Source of the DNA: Hydrangea macrophylla
Lineage: Eukaryota; Streptophyta; Magnoliopsida; Cornales; Hydrangeaceae
Direction of reading: 5' to 3'
Length of the DNA stretch: 64,000 nt
NCBI GenBank assembly: GCA_033977485.1
Contig: CM066988.1
Location: forward strand, 31,554,001 to 31,618,000
The notes beneath the pieces are model-generated. The model was given only the letters and a program-made list of their open reading frames with translations, did not search any database and had not been told where the DNA came from. A program made the translations under genes and the position numbers. This document shows positions 11,931 through 23,968 of the stretch, piece after piece; positions within the stretch are counted from its first letter, which is position 1; each line of letters starts with the position of its first letter.

Positions 11931-12472
11931 AACACAAAACATAACTCTCCAATCGACTCCATGGAATTACAGAAAGACTGACTCCACAAGAAGTATCTGA
12001 AAACAACACAAAGGTTCACAAATCAGCTTTGACCGAAAGTCACACAACGAGAAACGAAGCTCAACGTCCCTTATTCGCATAAAATCTATTATTAAAGGTT
12101 TTATCGTTATCTTACGCGTTCGTACATTTCGTAGTTTAGTTCAATAATAGTATTCATTATACTTTCGAAGTTACATTATACATTCATCACTCTAATTCAT
12201 GTCATAACATATGTATGATAGAAACTTACCCAATTACTATCAATGCCATAATCGTGCCATATAGCATACTTATAGCTCATGTATGAACTCTAAATGATCA
12301 AATCACATTATATTCATAACAGTAGAAGTATAGCATATAGCTCATGGATCTTTAAATATGGATTTGATACCAACAATTATATAGATTAAACTCTTGACAT
12401 GCTTATCTATGTGATAGCACTTACCATAGCACAAATATTCATAGCGATACAGATATTGAGGTATGTCGCAAC

Positions 12473-15400
12473 TGTAGACACCCCATTTTGTCGGCTATCA
12501 AATTTAGGAGACCCATAGTTTGGTGGTTCACAATGATCGTAAAAGACTTAAAAAGGACTCCTGAAAGTTAGTTTTATCTCTCAGAATGCTTAGAATGACC
12601 AAAATACCCCTAAAAGCCCGAACGCTCCCGGATTCGGACCAAATGTTTTGGAGACGCGCTATGTCATAAGAAGAACGATAAAATAAGTTCTAACACAAGA
12701 CCGGATGAAATTGTTGGCTCCCAGAGACCCCCAGAGGTCCCGAAAGTTCCTAGAAAGTCCCCGTTGACTGGTTTAACCAAGGTTTGACCAAGGTTTGACC
12801 AAGTTTGACCGAAACCGTCCAAATTCGCCAAAAAGTTTTAGTATCATTCTAGATCATGTGGAAAGTATTAAAATGAGTTTTAAAAAAAAATCAAACAAGA
12901 ACGACAGCTCTTGGAAGCTCATAGAGGTTTCCAAAACTTCCCGAGAATCCTAGGTTTGACCAGTTTGACCAAAAGTTAACTTTGAAACTGGAGCACCATA
13001 TCATTTTTCAAACATTTTTCATAGATACTAGAGGTAAATTGCTTTCCGACGGTATATCGCACATAATTTTTGGATTTCAAACGAATTTATTATGAATTTT
13101 CGAAGGCGAAAAATGCGATCAAATTGGCTTTTATCGCGAATACCGCAAAACTTTTCAAGGTGACCCATCTCCAAACTATTTTTTATGTAAATTAGACTCC
13201 ATTACCTTTCCAACGGTATATCACAACCTCAATTTGGAGTTCGTATGCATTTTTGATGAATTTCGGACGAAATAGGGCCTTTTCGCGAATACCAGAACCT
13301 CTGGGGGCCTAAAAGGATTATCTGGACGAATGAGGAGCAGTGCCGCCGCGGCACAGGCCCAATGCCTCCACGACACTCTCCTTCAGAATGGTGTTTTTTT
13401 GTAATTTCTTTTGGGGGTTCATTTTGATTTATTGAAAACCAAAACAACGTAGTTCTATGTTCACAGATGTTTAGGACCAATGGGAGTACTTCTAAAACCC
13501 CAAAATCACCCCAAATTGGCCTATATAAACCCCCCTTGACTTCTCATTTTGGGGGGGCCAAGTGCAAAACTTGAGAAAGTTTTAGAAAGTTGTAGAGATA
13601 GAGATAGGTTTAGAAGAGAGAAAGGGAACTTCTTCCACTAATTTTCTATAGAAAGTGAGTTCTAAACTCAAGTTCTTCCATCATCCTTCTATACACTTCA
13701 TCATCAATACACCCAACCACTATTTCTCTAAGCATTCATGAGTTAGGGAGCTACTTCCATGTCCAAATGTCAATATCTATGAGTGAAACACCAAGCTACA
13801 AGTTCCAAATCACATTGATTATCATCTATTGATTGTTATTTACTTGCTTGTTCATATTATGTTCATCTCTTCTTAATCTCAATTCTTTTTTCTTTTTATT
13901 TTCTTTATTTACTTACTTGCTCTTCATCATCTAAATGATGACATGAAGTTTGAGGTGAGTGAATCCTTATGGATAGTAGCTCTTGACCTCAAAAACATGT
14001 TTAATAGATGACGATTATAACTTCATTACCTCCAAGGTATCCTTGAAGTTATGTTCAAAATAAAAATGAATCTCTCCAATAATATTGGGGGTTCTTGATG
14101 ATGAGTTTGATGTTGATATTCCAAGAGGTCATAATCTCTATTTGATGTTGAAAATATACTTTCAAAACCTCTATTTCAAAACCCCTCTTAAACCCTCTCA
14201 TTTTGATCTCAAGAAAGAAAACTCAAGTTTTTCCCAAAATCTTTAAAACAATGAGTCAAAACAGTGAATGATTTGACCTCAAAGATTTCTCTAGAACTCA
14301 ATACTCAATGTATGGATGCAAGACCACTTGGAAAGTCTTCCTAACTCATTAGAGAACACCCATAATTTTTGGTTTGACTTGAAAATACTTGGAAGGGGTC
14401 CATTTTTGTCCAAACATTCCTTCCAAACATTCTGCCTCTGCTGTCACAGCAGCTAGGTTGACTTTCAATTTGTTTTACAGAAAACTTTTCCAAGAAGAGT
14501 AGTCCCAAATTATTTTTTCCTTGAACTTCAATGTCTTAGGGAACGTTCTGTATAATATGGGCCTCTAGATCTTTTGTTTCCATTTTCTAAGATTTTCTAA
14601 CATTTCAGTCAACAGTACGGACTCTGTTTCTGAATGACCTCTATTTTTCATATAATTTCTCTCAATCTGTAATAGTTATTGAATATTGGCTTTTTGGGTT
14701 ATGTTCTAGACACAATAAGAAAGACCTCCATAAAAATCATGCATTGAAAACAATCCTAACCCCTCTTTTCAATTTCCAAAATATCATGTTACTATTCTAT
14801 CCACTATTCACAGCAAGCATATTTTCACTTCCATCCTTTGATTTGATGCTTACATGTACTCCAAATTAGCTCATGTCTTAGGAAGTAGTTCATACTACAT
14901 TTTTACATGTCCTATGATGATTTCATTCATTCATTCATACACATTTTAGACTTCTAAGTCATTCTTGGAATCCATGAACATAAAACGCACTACAACCTTG
15001 GCACATTCTAGATACATACATTGCATCCATTCAAAGATTTGAGATTTTTATAACTCCTAATCTAAGAAGATTATAAGGAATGATCATGATCATACGTTCA
15101 TGCTTCCCCTCGATCTAATCCTTCTTTCTCATTCGTCCCGGGGATTGACAAATTTTCTTTTCTCAAAGATTGACATGCATCATTCTAGCTTGCTAAGCAT
15201 CCTTGTTTTATTTGATTATTTGTTTCAAGAACAACTCATGTCCCCTTTAGATTAGGAAAATGTTATTACTTGATATATGATTAGACAATTTTTCCTAGGT
15301 TTGTTTGTGTGATCTTTCACTTTGCATTGTGTGATACTTGGCTTAGATCTTATGAATGATATTTTATCTTTAGATCTTCCATTCAAATTTTCTTATGTGA

Positions 15401-15730
15401 TGTAATATACTATCATAGTATTAATTATCGAACCATACATAGTATAAGATGATCATTTGGATGTTAATTGAGGCCCGTCGAGAGACGGGGCGAGTTGAGG
15501 GTGTTTTAGTCGCGACAAAGGCTCCTTCCCCTCTCGTACCAAAACCCCGAGCCAAGTTCTTTGGTTATGAAGGGCCGGTGCCCTTTATCCATTTGGGTGA
15601 GTCAAAATTAGGTTTCTTGGTTCCTTAAAGACCAAGTGGCGACTGTGTTTCTGTTTTCAACAGACCTTCCTTTTCTTTTCCTTCCAAAATGATTTCAAAC
15701 AAACAAGTGGAGGAATCCCGCGTGTCCACA
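12473..15730 (+). mobile_element. T3: 5' LTR (3258 bp) of a Tat/Ogre-like gypsy element
   Basis: Starts TGTAGACACCCC, the start motif shared with the T2 LTR (31652, minus), and ends GTGTCCACA, followed after ATC by an 18-nt primer site. It inserted into family G LTR 2 after GCAAC (12468-12472). A TATA box CTATATAAAC is at 13521-13530; a perfect hairpin GTGCCGCCGCGGCAC at 13340-13354 lies ~170 bp upstream of it. A LTR above 3 kb with this primer site is typical of the Tat lineage. No coding sequence is credible within it. Confidence 0.75.
13521..13530 (+). promoter_or_regulatory. TATA box of T3 LTR
   Basis: CTATATAAAC in the middle of the LTR, ~170 bp downstream of the GTGCC/GGCAC hairpin. 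The other Tat-like LTRs of the window (T1, T2) show comparable TATA-hairpin spacing. Confidence 0.5.
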
Positions 15731-15733
15731 ATC

Positions 15734-15751
15734 TGGCGACTCCACTGGGGA
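15734..15751 (+). other. T3 primer binding site (tRNA-Arg-like)
   Basis: TGGCGACTCCACTGGGGA three bases after the LTR end. Ogre/Tat elements use this type of site, usually assigned to tRNA-Arg. The same sequence with one change occurs on the minus strand at 28481-28498 beside the T2 LTR. Confidence 0.8.
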
Positions 15752-16394
15752 TATTTATTTTCAAAACAAAATAATACAGAGGTTTGACTCATAAGCAGCA
15801 TACTTAAAATCATCATTTTACTGTGTCTGGTTCACCGCATTGCACTCTTGCATTTCTCCCCCTCCGACTGTGTCTGAAATGCGGCACTGACATTGTTCTG
15901 GTCTTGCTATGCCAGGGCATAAGTCACCGTTGATAATGTACCTTCCAAGGTATATAAAAAAGAGTAAACACTTCTGTACTGTCTCTCTGACGGTATATTG
16001 GAACTCTCGTCAATGGACCCTCTTTGACTAAACCCAGCCTTTGCATATAGATTCCTCTAGAACCTTTCATAGGAATGTTCATTTATCTTTTCAGATAGGA
16101 CAATGTGATATAACTGTTATATGCCCTGACAGGATTACCTGTGCAGTGTAGACGCTTATGTGGCATGAGGCAGAACCTCTTTCTTATGATTCCCAAGGCA
16201 ATCACTCACATGTGATCACATTGAGTTGACCTGCCTTGGCACCATGACAAGGATGTCTGCTCCATGCTCACAAAGATATACACTGCAAACCTTGTTTGTC
16301 GGTCCTAAGACGTAGGAGTATGAAAACCCGCTGGACAGTATGATCACCATCGTCACATGCTCCTTCATATACACCTATTCTCCTAGAAACTCTA
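15752..16394 (+). mobile_element. T3 internal 5' region, non-coding
   Basis: Leader-like sequence after the primer site; I find no gag similarity. The element is truncated soon after: no protease, reverse transcriptase or second LTR follows. Confidence 0.5.
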
Positions 16395-16620
16395 CCCAAC
16401 TCATCCAGATATCCCAGTTTCTCTCAGAAATTTTGTCTAAATTTCCCAAAAATTCCCAAATATGCCAGTTTCTCCCAGAAACTCCGCTTAGATTTCCCAA
16501 AAATTCCCAAAACACTCAGAAATTCCTAGGTATCCCAGTTTCTCTCAGAAACTTTGACTAAATTTCCCAGAAATTCCCAAATATATCAGTTTCTCCCAGA
16601 AACTCCGCTTAGATTTCCCA
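16395..16620 (+). repeat. Tandem repeat in T3 internal region
   Basis: About four ~55-60 bp units share CAGTTTCTCYCAGAAAYT followed by TAAATTTCCCARAAATTCCC, arranged as a higher-order ~115-bp pair. The array runs up to the junction at ~16621, where family G LTR sequence resumes in the shared string AAACTTTAAGGG. Confidence 0.75.
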
Positions 16621-17094
16621 AAACTTTAAGGGAATGTCCTAGACATTATTCTAAGACCCTAGGAACTAACCGCGTATTTTTCGGAGTCACAGATTATTTA
16701 TTATGAATTATTGAAGATAATATTTATCAGAAAATACCCGAAAAGGGATTTAAATACATAATTATAATTATACTGAGGAATCAATACTTAGAAGTATTTT
16801 TATTAAATACTAGATATTAAAATACACTATTAGTATTTATCTCATAATTTTCGGAGCTCGTCTGGTATTTTTAATAATTAATATACTAGTAAAATAGCTC
16901 ATTCTTAATTATTAAAAATAATCAGATATAATGTTATAACTTTATAACTTATGGCATAGTATAAAATAGTCTTGGGAATATGTATATCCCAAATTTCTAG
17001 ATTTAATAATATAATAAGGTATTTAATTTCTATTTAAATACCATACAAAAACAATGTTTATTATTTATTTTATACATATAAATAATAAATATAT

Positions 17095-17705
17095 TGACGA
17101 TGCCGAAAATTGGTAAGAATAGTTTGGGTAGAAAAAAAAGCCACACCAAGGTTTTATGTGTGGTTCGGCCCCGTTAATGAGGTGACCTACGTCCACGGTT
17201 GCGTCTGTGCGCTTCACTAGCAGATCACCGGCGGGCCTGGTGAGCTAACAAGGTGGGTAACACTACCAGTAATACCGGCCGAGTATATGCGTGTGTAATG
17301 GTGAGTTCTCTAGTTTACACTCATGTGCTTAGAGAATTGGTATTCGGTCCCCTCTGAGAGGGCAGGTGGGCTCTTTTATAGGTGCAAGAGTCCACCCTTA
17401 CATGGTAAGCCTATTGGATTAGGATGCATAATCCAATTATAATAGATTTATACAATGTTCGGTTTCCTAAATGATTTATGAAACCACTGACCCTTCCTTA
17501 ATAAGGTTGCAACCGTGCAAGGAAACTGTAGAAAGCGTAACTGACGCCGTGATCCTTGGGACCCCATCACGACTTCCCGAGCATCCCGGTCAGTACCAGC
17601 AGGACACCTCGGGATTGTGGGCCCCATGCCTCAAATCCGGCTACCCCGGGCCATTAGCTGAACACGTGGCGGTTGAACAATCACAAAATATTTCTGGACA
17701 TATCA
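17095..17705 (-). mobile_element. Solo LTR (611 bp) in family G LTR 2, same family as 531-1153
   Basis: Begins TGACGATGCCG and ends GGACATATCA, flanked by perfect TATAT duplications (17090-17094 and 17706-17710). The paralogous LTR at about 6104-6118 keeps the empty site. Reverse-complement similarity to 531-1153 covers TATA box (17371-17380) and U5 motif (TGACCTACGTCCACGG). No internal sequence: a solo LTR by recombination. Confidence 0.9.
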
Positions 17706-18041
17706 TATATGTTATTATATAACAGTAATATACGGAATATATGAAATGCTAATTAATAATATTGTATAAAAATATCATTAGGAATACATCCCTAATTTTT
17801 TGGAATTAAATTATAGGTTTTGGTATTTAAAATCTATTTAAATACTATATGAAATAATTATTTATTATTTGCATAAGACTATTATAAATAATAATTATGT
17901 TATTTTTTAATAATATAATTATTCCCAGAATATTGGGAAATATTATTTATAATTATACCATAATTTAAAAGCATAATCATTACATTAAACTTATTTTAAA
18001 ACTAATTTAAACTACTGAAAAAATTACTAAGTAATTAGTAT

Positions 18042-18042
18042 A

Positions 18043-18086
<44 letters not shown>
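18042..18086. repeat. (AAT)n microsatellite in family G LTR 2
   Basis: About fifteen AAT units, orthologous by position to 6439-6486 and 33864-33899. Confidence 0.95.
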
Positions 18087-18089
<3 letters not shown>

Positions 18090-18107
18090 CAAAAACCAAC
18101 AGGTCAA

Positions 18108-18570
18108 ATCGAACCGACCCTAACCCAAACAGGTGACCCAAATACACTCCTAAGAGGACCCAAACCCTTTTGACCCATTCGTGTCGAACCAACCCGACCC
18201 GTACCTAACCGAACTATCCATAACAACTCACATGAAGACCCAGCCCTCAAACATTTGGGTGGACCCGACCGAACTCAACCCGTACCCAAAACCCAAACCC
18301 ACTTATGCTAACAAACTAACTCGACCCAAATACCGTAACCCGAACCTAAACCCGGACTGTACCCGAACTCGCTTACAAACACAATGTGGCCCGCCCCAGA
18401 CCTGCACCCGACCCAGACTCCAACCCGACGCCCAAAACGGCGTCGTTCCACTTAAGTGGACCCGTGGGTTTTATCCTACCCATCCCAAGACCCATTTACA
18501 CTCACACACCAACCCACCCTGACCCAAACCCGACCCGGCCCGGCCCGGCCCGGCCCAAGACCCCGGGTGT
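18108..18570 (-). repeat. GGGT/CGGGT-rich tract of family G LTR 2
   Basis: C-rich on the plus strand, G-rich in LTR sense; includes a (CCCGG)n run near 18530-18555 absent from copy 1. G-quadruplex potential is suggested by four or more GGG runs with short loops. Confidence 0.75.
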
Positions 18571-19179
18571 TATAACCCTTATAAGTATTTGTTCTCCGGC
18601 AAGAGAGGGCCGCCGGAGAATCAGGGCTCACCGAAAAAGCTTCAGAGCTCCATAATTTTTGCGTTTCTCCATGAAAATGCATGAATCCAATGGCAAAGTG
18701 ACCGAAAAGAGGTCCTCTATCACATAGTGTCAGATGGGTTCTTAGTTCCTTCGTTTTGGGTTCCCATGATAAGATTATTCTTTCGGCCATTAATGAGAAT
18801 AATGGCCTGCATGGCCTACCAAACGAGTTCTAAACCAAAAGCTGTTCCTATAGGGTCTATCTGGGACCAAGGGGGTCAGATTGGTATAACTTAGAGGCCA
18901 TTTGGTTGAGATTCGAAAATCCGAGCTCCGGTGAGGAGCTCTAATGGTAGCTCAAGCTGGTCCAGAGCTTTAGGTTCTATTTGAGCTACATGCATGAGGT
19001 CCTAAGGCCTTCTAAGTGACATGCAAATGATCAGAGATGTAAATGGGGGTGTGATTTTACCTCAGATGATCCTTGATCTTCTCAAACCTCTCCAATCAAC
19101 TCCTCTCTCTCTCCTCATGCATCTCTCTTCTGGTTCTGTGCACCTGAGTGTGTGTACATATATAGGGTGCATGTGAGTA

Positions 19180-19373
19180 GGGGGGGGGGGGGGGTGCAAA
19201 GAGGGAAATGTGTTAGGTATACAATGTATAGGGGTGGAGTGTGTATGTTTCTTCTTCCCTTCTCAGGCTCTCTTTTTCTCGCTAACACTCTCGGGGTTTC
19301 TCTCTATATACAATCTGTATAGACAGATTGTGGGCTGGAAGGGAGGGTCAAATGAGGGGGGGGGGGGGGGGGG
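19180..19373 (+). repeat. Two poly-G runs (15 and 18) in family G LTR 2
   Basis: G runs at 19180-19194 and 19356-19373, aligned with the runs of 25 and 20 at 7566-7590 and 7749-7768. Different lengths in otherwise similar LTRs are expected for slippage. Confidence 0.9.
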
Positions 19374-19864
19374 TGTGGTCTTTAAATAAAGGACGTGAGG
19401 GGGAATTAATCAAATGCAGTGCGTGCACTAATGTGTACCCATATGGATGTTAGTGTGTATGTCTAAGAGTAGATTGGGTGGGGTCTATATAGGGTGGTGG
19501 TGTGGGTCCCACATCTCGGGTAATGTGCTTAGAAATGTGTGCCTGAGTCCCAATGCACGTGCTCAATTGTGAAAGTGAGGCCAGATAAAAGATATGAATG
19601 TACAGGGCTAAGTATGAGCTTAAGTTCAAGTATGTCTAAAGATTCTAATATGGATATTATAACCGTCAAGGTTACGACTATCTTAATGGGTTCTAGTTTA
19701 GGGCATCGTCGTCGTCATTAGGACGTTTGACTACAGGGTCCTATAAAGATTCCTAGTTAAGTTCATCCTAATGGACCTTCTGTAATCGTTTTTCCCAGGT
19801 AATTATTACTATTTTCTAATACCCGACGTGGAATTCCTAAGGAAATTCAAGGTGCTACAATGTT

Positions 19865-20520
19865 TCTCCCAATCATTCCCAAAGTCTAGAACACACAATC
19901 TAACCATATTCTCTAGCGTTTGAATCATTCGTTCTGATTGTCCATCGGTCTAAGGATGAAATGTGGTACTGAAACTTAGCTTCGCACCCATAGCCTTTCG
20001 TAAACTTCTCCAAAATCTCAATGTAAAGCTACTATCACAATCCGATACAATCACTGCTAGAACCCCATGTAGTCTTATAATCTCTTTCACATACAATTTT
20101 GCCAACCTTGAAGGTTTAGTCGTCTTGATAGGCAGAAAATGAGCTTATTTTGTCAATCTATCAACTATAACCCAAATCTTATCATTCTTATTGAATGATG
20201 AAATTCGGAAACAAAATCCATCGTGATCTCACACCATTTCCACTCTGCCACTGGTAAAGGTTATAGTAACCTCGCAGGTACTTGTCTTTCTGCCTTGACT
20301 TGCTGACATGTCGAACACTCAGAAATAAATTTTGCAACTTCTCGTTTCATACATCTCCACCAAAATTTTCCTGCAAGTTCCGGTACATCTTGTTACTCCC
20401 TGGAAGAACTGAATATCTCGTACTATGAGCCTCCTCTAAAAGTCGCTCTTTTAAGTCCTTCACATTCGGTAAACATAAACGATTCCCAAGCATCAAAACC
20501 CCTTGTTCTAAGACAAATCC
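19865..20520 (-). pseudogene. Gypsy A integrase, zinc-binding and catalytic core part
   Basis: On the minus strand, just after RNase H, the translation shows an H2C2 region (ECSTCQQVKAERQ), the core opening (EWKWCEITMDFV, LIDRLTK), VIVSDCDSSF for the second catalytic Asp and FHP-TDGQSERMIQTLE for the catalytic Glu, with several stops. It would join DNA copies into the host genome. It ends at NDWEKH exactly where family G inserted; the C-terminal part is at 1418-2074. Confidence 0.8.
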
Positions 20521-20523
20521 AAG

Positions 20524-22056
20524 TCATCTCCCAAAAGGCATCTCATCTCTCATCTTGCACAAGTAGTGGTCGTTGAAATATTCTGCCTTAATTTCATCAA
20601 TAATGTCTGGGTGAGCTATGATCGCCATCATTAAGCCACCATTGGTTTCTGGGATTACATCTAATTCTAAGCATTCCATCTCTTTTACCAATTCTTTTTG
20701 TTGAGTTAGCTCATCGGCTAAATTCCTTGTCGTCTTCTGGCTTAACGCATCAGCTACTACATTAGCCTTTCCCAGGTGATAGTCAATCCAAAGATCGTAA
20801 TCCTTCATCAATTATAACCATCTCCTCTGTCTCATGTTCAAATCTCTTTGCGTGAAGAGGTACTTTAAACTCTTGTGGTCTATGAAGGTCTCGTATTTCT
20901 CGTCGTACAAGTATTGTCCCCAAATCTTCAAGGCATGAATTGCGACAGCCAATTCAAGGTCATGAGTCAGATAATTAACCTCATGTGTCTTCAATTATCT
21001 AGATACATAGGCAATCAACTTACCACCTTGCATAAGCTCACACCCCAACCCCTGATGCGAAGCATCAGTAAAGTTGACAAATCCCTCAGTTCCAGATGGT
21101 ATTGTGAGAATAGGCGCTCTTGTCAATCGAGACTTCAACTCTTGAAAACTGTCTTCACATTCTTGATTCCATTAAAAAAATAACACCCTTTCTCATCAAC
21201 TTTGTCATTGGCAATGAAATCTTTGAGAAATTCTTGATAAAACGGTAGTAGTATCTAGCTAATCCCAAGAAACTTCGGATTTCAAATACAGATGTCGGCC
21301 TTTGCCAATTCGATACTGCTTCTACATTGTGAGGATCAGCTGAAACTCCATTCTTATCAATCACGTGACCAAGAAAAGTAATGCTAGGTAACCAGAACTC
21401 ACACTTCTTAAATTTACCAAATAGTCGCTTTTCACGCAGTCTCTAAAGTATTAACCTCAAGTGGTTCTCGTGTTCTATCTCACTCGATGAGTAAATAATA
21501 ATATCGTCTATAAATACAATCAAAAAGTCATCTAGATAGTCCTTAAAGACTCGGTTCATAAGATCCATGAACGCAGCTGGTGCATTTGTAACTCCAAATG
21601 CTATAACTAAGAATTCATAATGTCCATAGCGCATTCTGAAGGCTGTCTTCTCTACGTCTTTGGCCTTTACTTTCAATTAATGGTAGCCCAATCTCAAGTC
21701 TATCTTTGAAAATACTTGTGTTCCACGAAGTTGGTCAAATAGATCATCAATTCTTAGCAGTGGATACTTATACTTGATTGTCAACTTGTTTAGTTCTTGA
21801 TACTTTCAAACAGCACTAGAGCACCCCATAGCAAAATGCTATGTCGAATGAAACCTTTGTCAAGTAGTTCTTATAGTTGAACTTTCAATTCTTTTAACTC
21901 CACATGTGCCATTCTATATGGTGCCTTCGATGCCGGTCTTGCGTCTAGCATTATCTCAATAGTAAACTCAATCTCCCTCTTAATAAGAATATTGGGTAAG
22001 TCATCTGGAAATACATCTGGATACTCTCGCACTACTGGAATATCTTCTACTTTCAA
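20524..22056 (-). pseudogene. Gypsy A reverse transcriptase and RNase H
   Basis: Consecutive minus-strand frames. 21871-22056 holds the N-terminal linker (PVVREYPDVFPDDLP); 21443-21676 the polymerase core with [18 protein letters not shown] and the catalytic block FIDDIIIYS (FIDD in place of YVDD, normal in plant gypsy); 21155-21364 the thumb (FLGLARYYYRFIKNFSKI); 20812-20994 and 20524-20811 RNase H ([49 protein letters not shown]). At least four frame breaks or stops inactivate it. Element order protease-RT-RH-integrase identifies Ty3/gypsy. Confidence 0.9.
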
Positions 22057-22101
22057 TTTAGTTGTCGAAGTATCAATTACTGAACACAGAAATCCCTGAC
22101 A

Positions 22102-22563
22102 TCAATTTTTCAATAACTTACCCGCTCGGATAGTTAAAATTAAGTACGACAGTGGTGTAACCCTACACCCTTGAAAACAAAAGTTCCCATGCATCGGTGA
22201 TCGAAAATTAACTTCTTTCCATTCACAATCTATTATGGCTAGGTTAATAGATAACCAATCCATACCCAATAGTACGTTAAAATGGTTCACAATAATTGGT
22301 ATAAGGTCTACGATCATCAACTTCTCGCCTAATTGGATCTCATAGTTCTTGTACACTGTAGACGTCACTTTTTGCTGACTAAGGGGTACAACAATAGATA
22401 ACTCATATCCTAAAGGTGCTGACTTAACATTTAAGTGTTCAATAAAATTATGTGATACAAATGAATGCGTAGATCCTGAGTCAACAAGTATGCATGCTAA
22501 GTGCGAACATATAGGCACCATACTTGAGACCCCCGTCATTGGTCTGTCTAGGCTTCGAACCAC
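22102..22563 (-). pseudogene. Gypsy A aspartic protease region
   Basis: A 153-codon frame with the active-site block ILVDSGSTHSFVS (DSG) and the later LLGMDWLSINLAIIDC block typical of Ty3/gypsy proteases between gag and reverse transcriptase. The frame itself is intact but is cut off from gag and RT by stops. It lies between the gag remnant and the RT frames in the normal gypsy order. Confidence 0.85.
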
Positions 22564-23187
22564 TAGAAGCCATAGAACTAGCTCCTTGCCGAGGACACTT
22601 CCTCGGGCAATTCATGGATTAATGCCCAGTCATCCCACGATCATAACATTTACCCCTCGTATCCGGTGTCGAACTAACACGGTTCATACCTTAAGTTTTG
22701 TTTTGGAAGTTTGTCATAAAACATCGACCAGTATGTGCTCTATTGCAAAGTGAACACAACATTATGTTACTTGGGGTTCTCCAAAAATCACCGAGACTAG
22801 AACTAGAGCCTCATGTAAACGACCTCTTGAAAGTCCCGCCTTGGTTCTAGTCTCCACCCTCATTACCTCACTTGCCTTGCTAATTTTTCCTCGACCTTTC
22901 CATCCCACATTCGGCTACAAGTGCCGTTGTTACACTGCTGCCATGGTTGAATGCTCATAGGTCTCTACCCTCAACCGAATATTATCTCTTAAATCTTCTT
23001 CAAACTTTCTCGCTCTATCTTCCTCCTCTAATACTGAACCCTTACCAAATCTCAACAACGCATTGAACTTGGAAGTGTATTCGATTACAGTCATGTCTCC
23101 CTGTCGGAGATTGTCGAACTTTCTCTTTTTTGCATTATGCGCTGCTCGTAGAAAGAACCGGCGATTGAACTCTACTTTGAACCCCCC
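22564..23187 (-). pseudogene. Gypsy A gag C-terminal part with decayed zinc knuckle
   Basis: Heavily broken continuation of gag. A CCHC-like knuckle is recognisable around 22625-22665 (CYDRG-TGH-SMNC) with the second cysteine changed to arginine and an internal stop; a second cysteine-rich string (CSLCNRAHTGRC) lies just upstream in the protein. Such knuckles bind the element RNA. The frame from the gag N-terminus is lost at a run of seven C near 23182-23188. Confidence 0.6.
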
Positions 23188-23580
23188 CTAAGTTATCGGT
23201 GCCCCTTGGTCCAAGACATTTACCCACCAATTTTGGGCTTTCCCTCTCAGTACGTCACTTGCATTCTCAATCCTCTTCCTATCGGACATTGGAATAGATC
23301 GGAAGATTCTTTCCATATCCATAACCCAATGCTCTGCCAGTGTTGTATCAGACATCCCATGAAACTCTGTTGGCTTCTTCCTTACGCATTGTTCTGATAC
23401 AGATCTCGTACCCCTATTCTCATGTATTGGCATTATGGCTATCGGTGTTGTCTCAAATGGAGGTGTTGGGGGTAATCGCTCTGCTATATTTCGTATCATA
23501 TCTCCCATGTTCCCAATCATTTCTGTCATTTGATTCACTCGTTGTGTATATGGCGATAGATCTCGCTCATTGTCACTCAT
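23188..23580 (-). pseudogene. Gypsy A gag N-terminal part
   Basis: 130 codons from an ATG at 23580, ~200 bp after the primer site. Residues ~75-130 show the plant gypsy gag core: PTEFHGMSDTTLAEHWVMDM, then RIFRSIPMSDRKRIENA and LRGKAQNWW. The protein is the capsid-like component of the element particle. It loses frame at the poly-C run near 23185. The start is supported by position and by the fit to the family N-terminus. Confidence 0.8.
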
Positions 23581-23785
23581 GATTGTAATTTTCTGTAAGT
23601 TTCAATACATAAACACTATGCATGTACGACAATCAACAATTTATGTATGTAAAACAACATTCATATGCACCAAACATCTCTACCATGTACGGATGCGATC
23701 TAGAATATATGCCAATTCACTCAACACTCCACTCGTCATCGAACGTTCTCGAAGTTTTGTTACCTATAGCTTTAATACTACAAAA
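23581..23785 (-). mobile_element. Gypsy A leader with decayed primer binding site
   Basis: Between LTR end and gag. Directly beside the LTR (23762-23785) the minus strand reads TTTTGTAGTATTAAAGCTAT, recognisable as a mutated tRNA-Met site (TTTTGGTATCAGAGCTAT). Confidence 0.6.
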
Positions 23786-23968
23786 TGTCACAGCCCATTC
23801 CGCTACGCGCGGAAATAGGACACGTTGCACGCCATCAAGGCTTATCCAATTTCATTAAAGTAAAATAGCAGTGGAAAACATAAATAAAAGATTCATTAAA
23901 ATCAGAGTTACAAAAAAATTTGCCCCATTGAAACACTTCCAAGAGAATCCATTTTGAAAACTAATGGT

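Larger units (their letters stand above)
10780..19859 (-). mobile_element. Family G giant LTR, copy 2, with target duplication; hosts two nested insertions
   Basis: Minus-strand LTR from TGTAGCACC (19859) to GGGGCGTGACA (10780). ATGTT occurs at 10775-10779 and 19860-19864, a perfect duplication inside gypsy A integrase, so this copy behaves as a solo LTR. Without its insertions it is ~4.3 kb; ~380 bp equivalent to 5257-5635 of copy 1 were lost where T3 ends. It carries the same minisatellite, AAT repeat, G-rich tract and poly-G runs as copy 1; divergence from copy 1 is about 4-5 percent by eye. Confidence 0.85.

Noticed and set aside
20875..21183. Plus-strand 102-codon frame
   Set aside because: Shadow of the minus-strand RT/RNase H of gypsy A.
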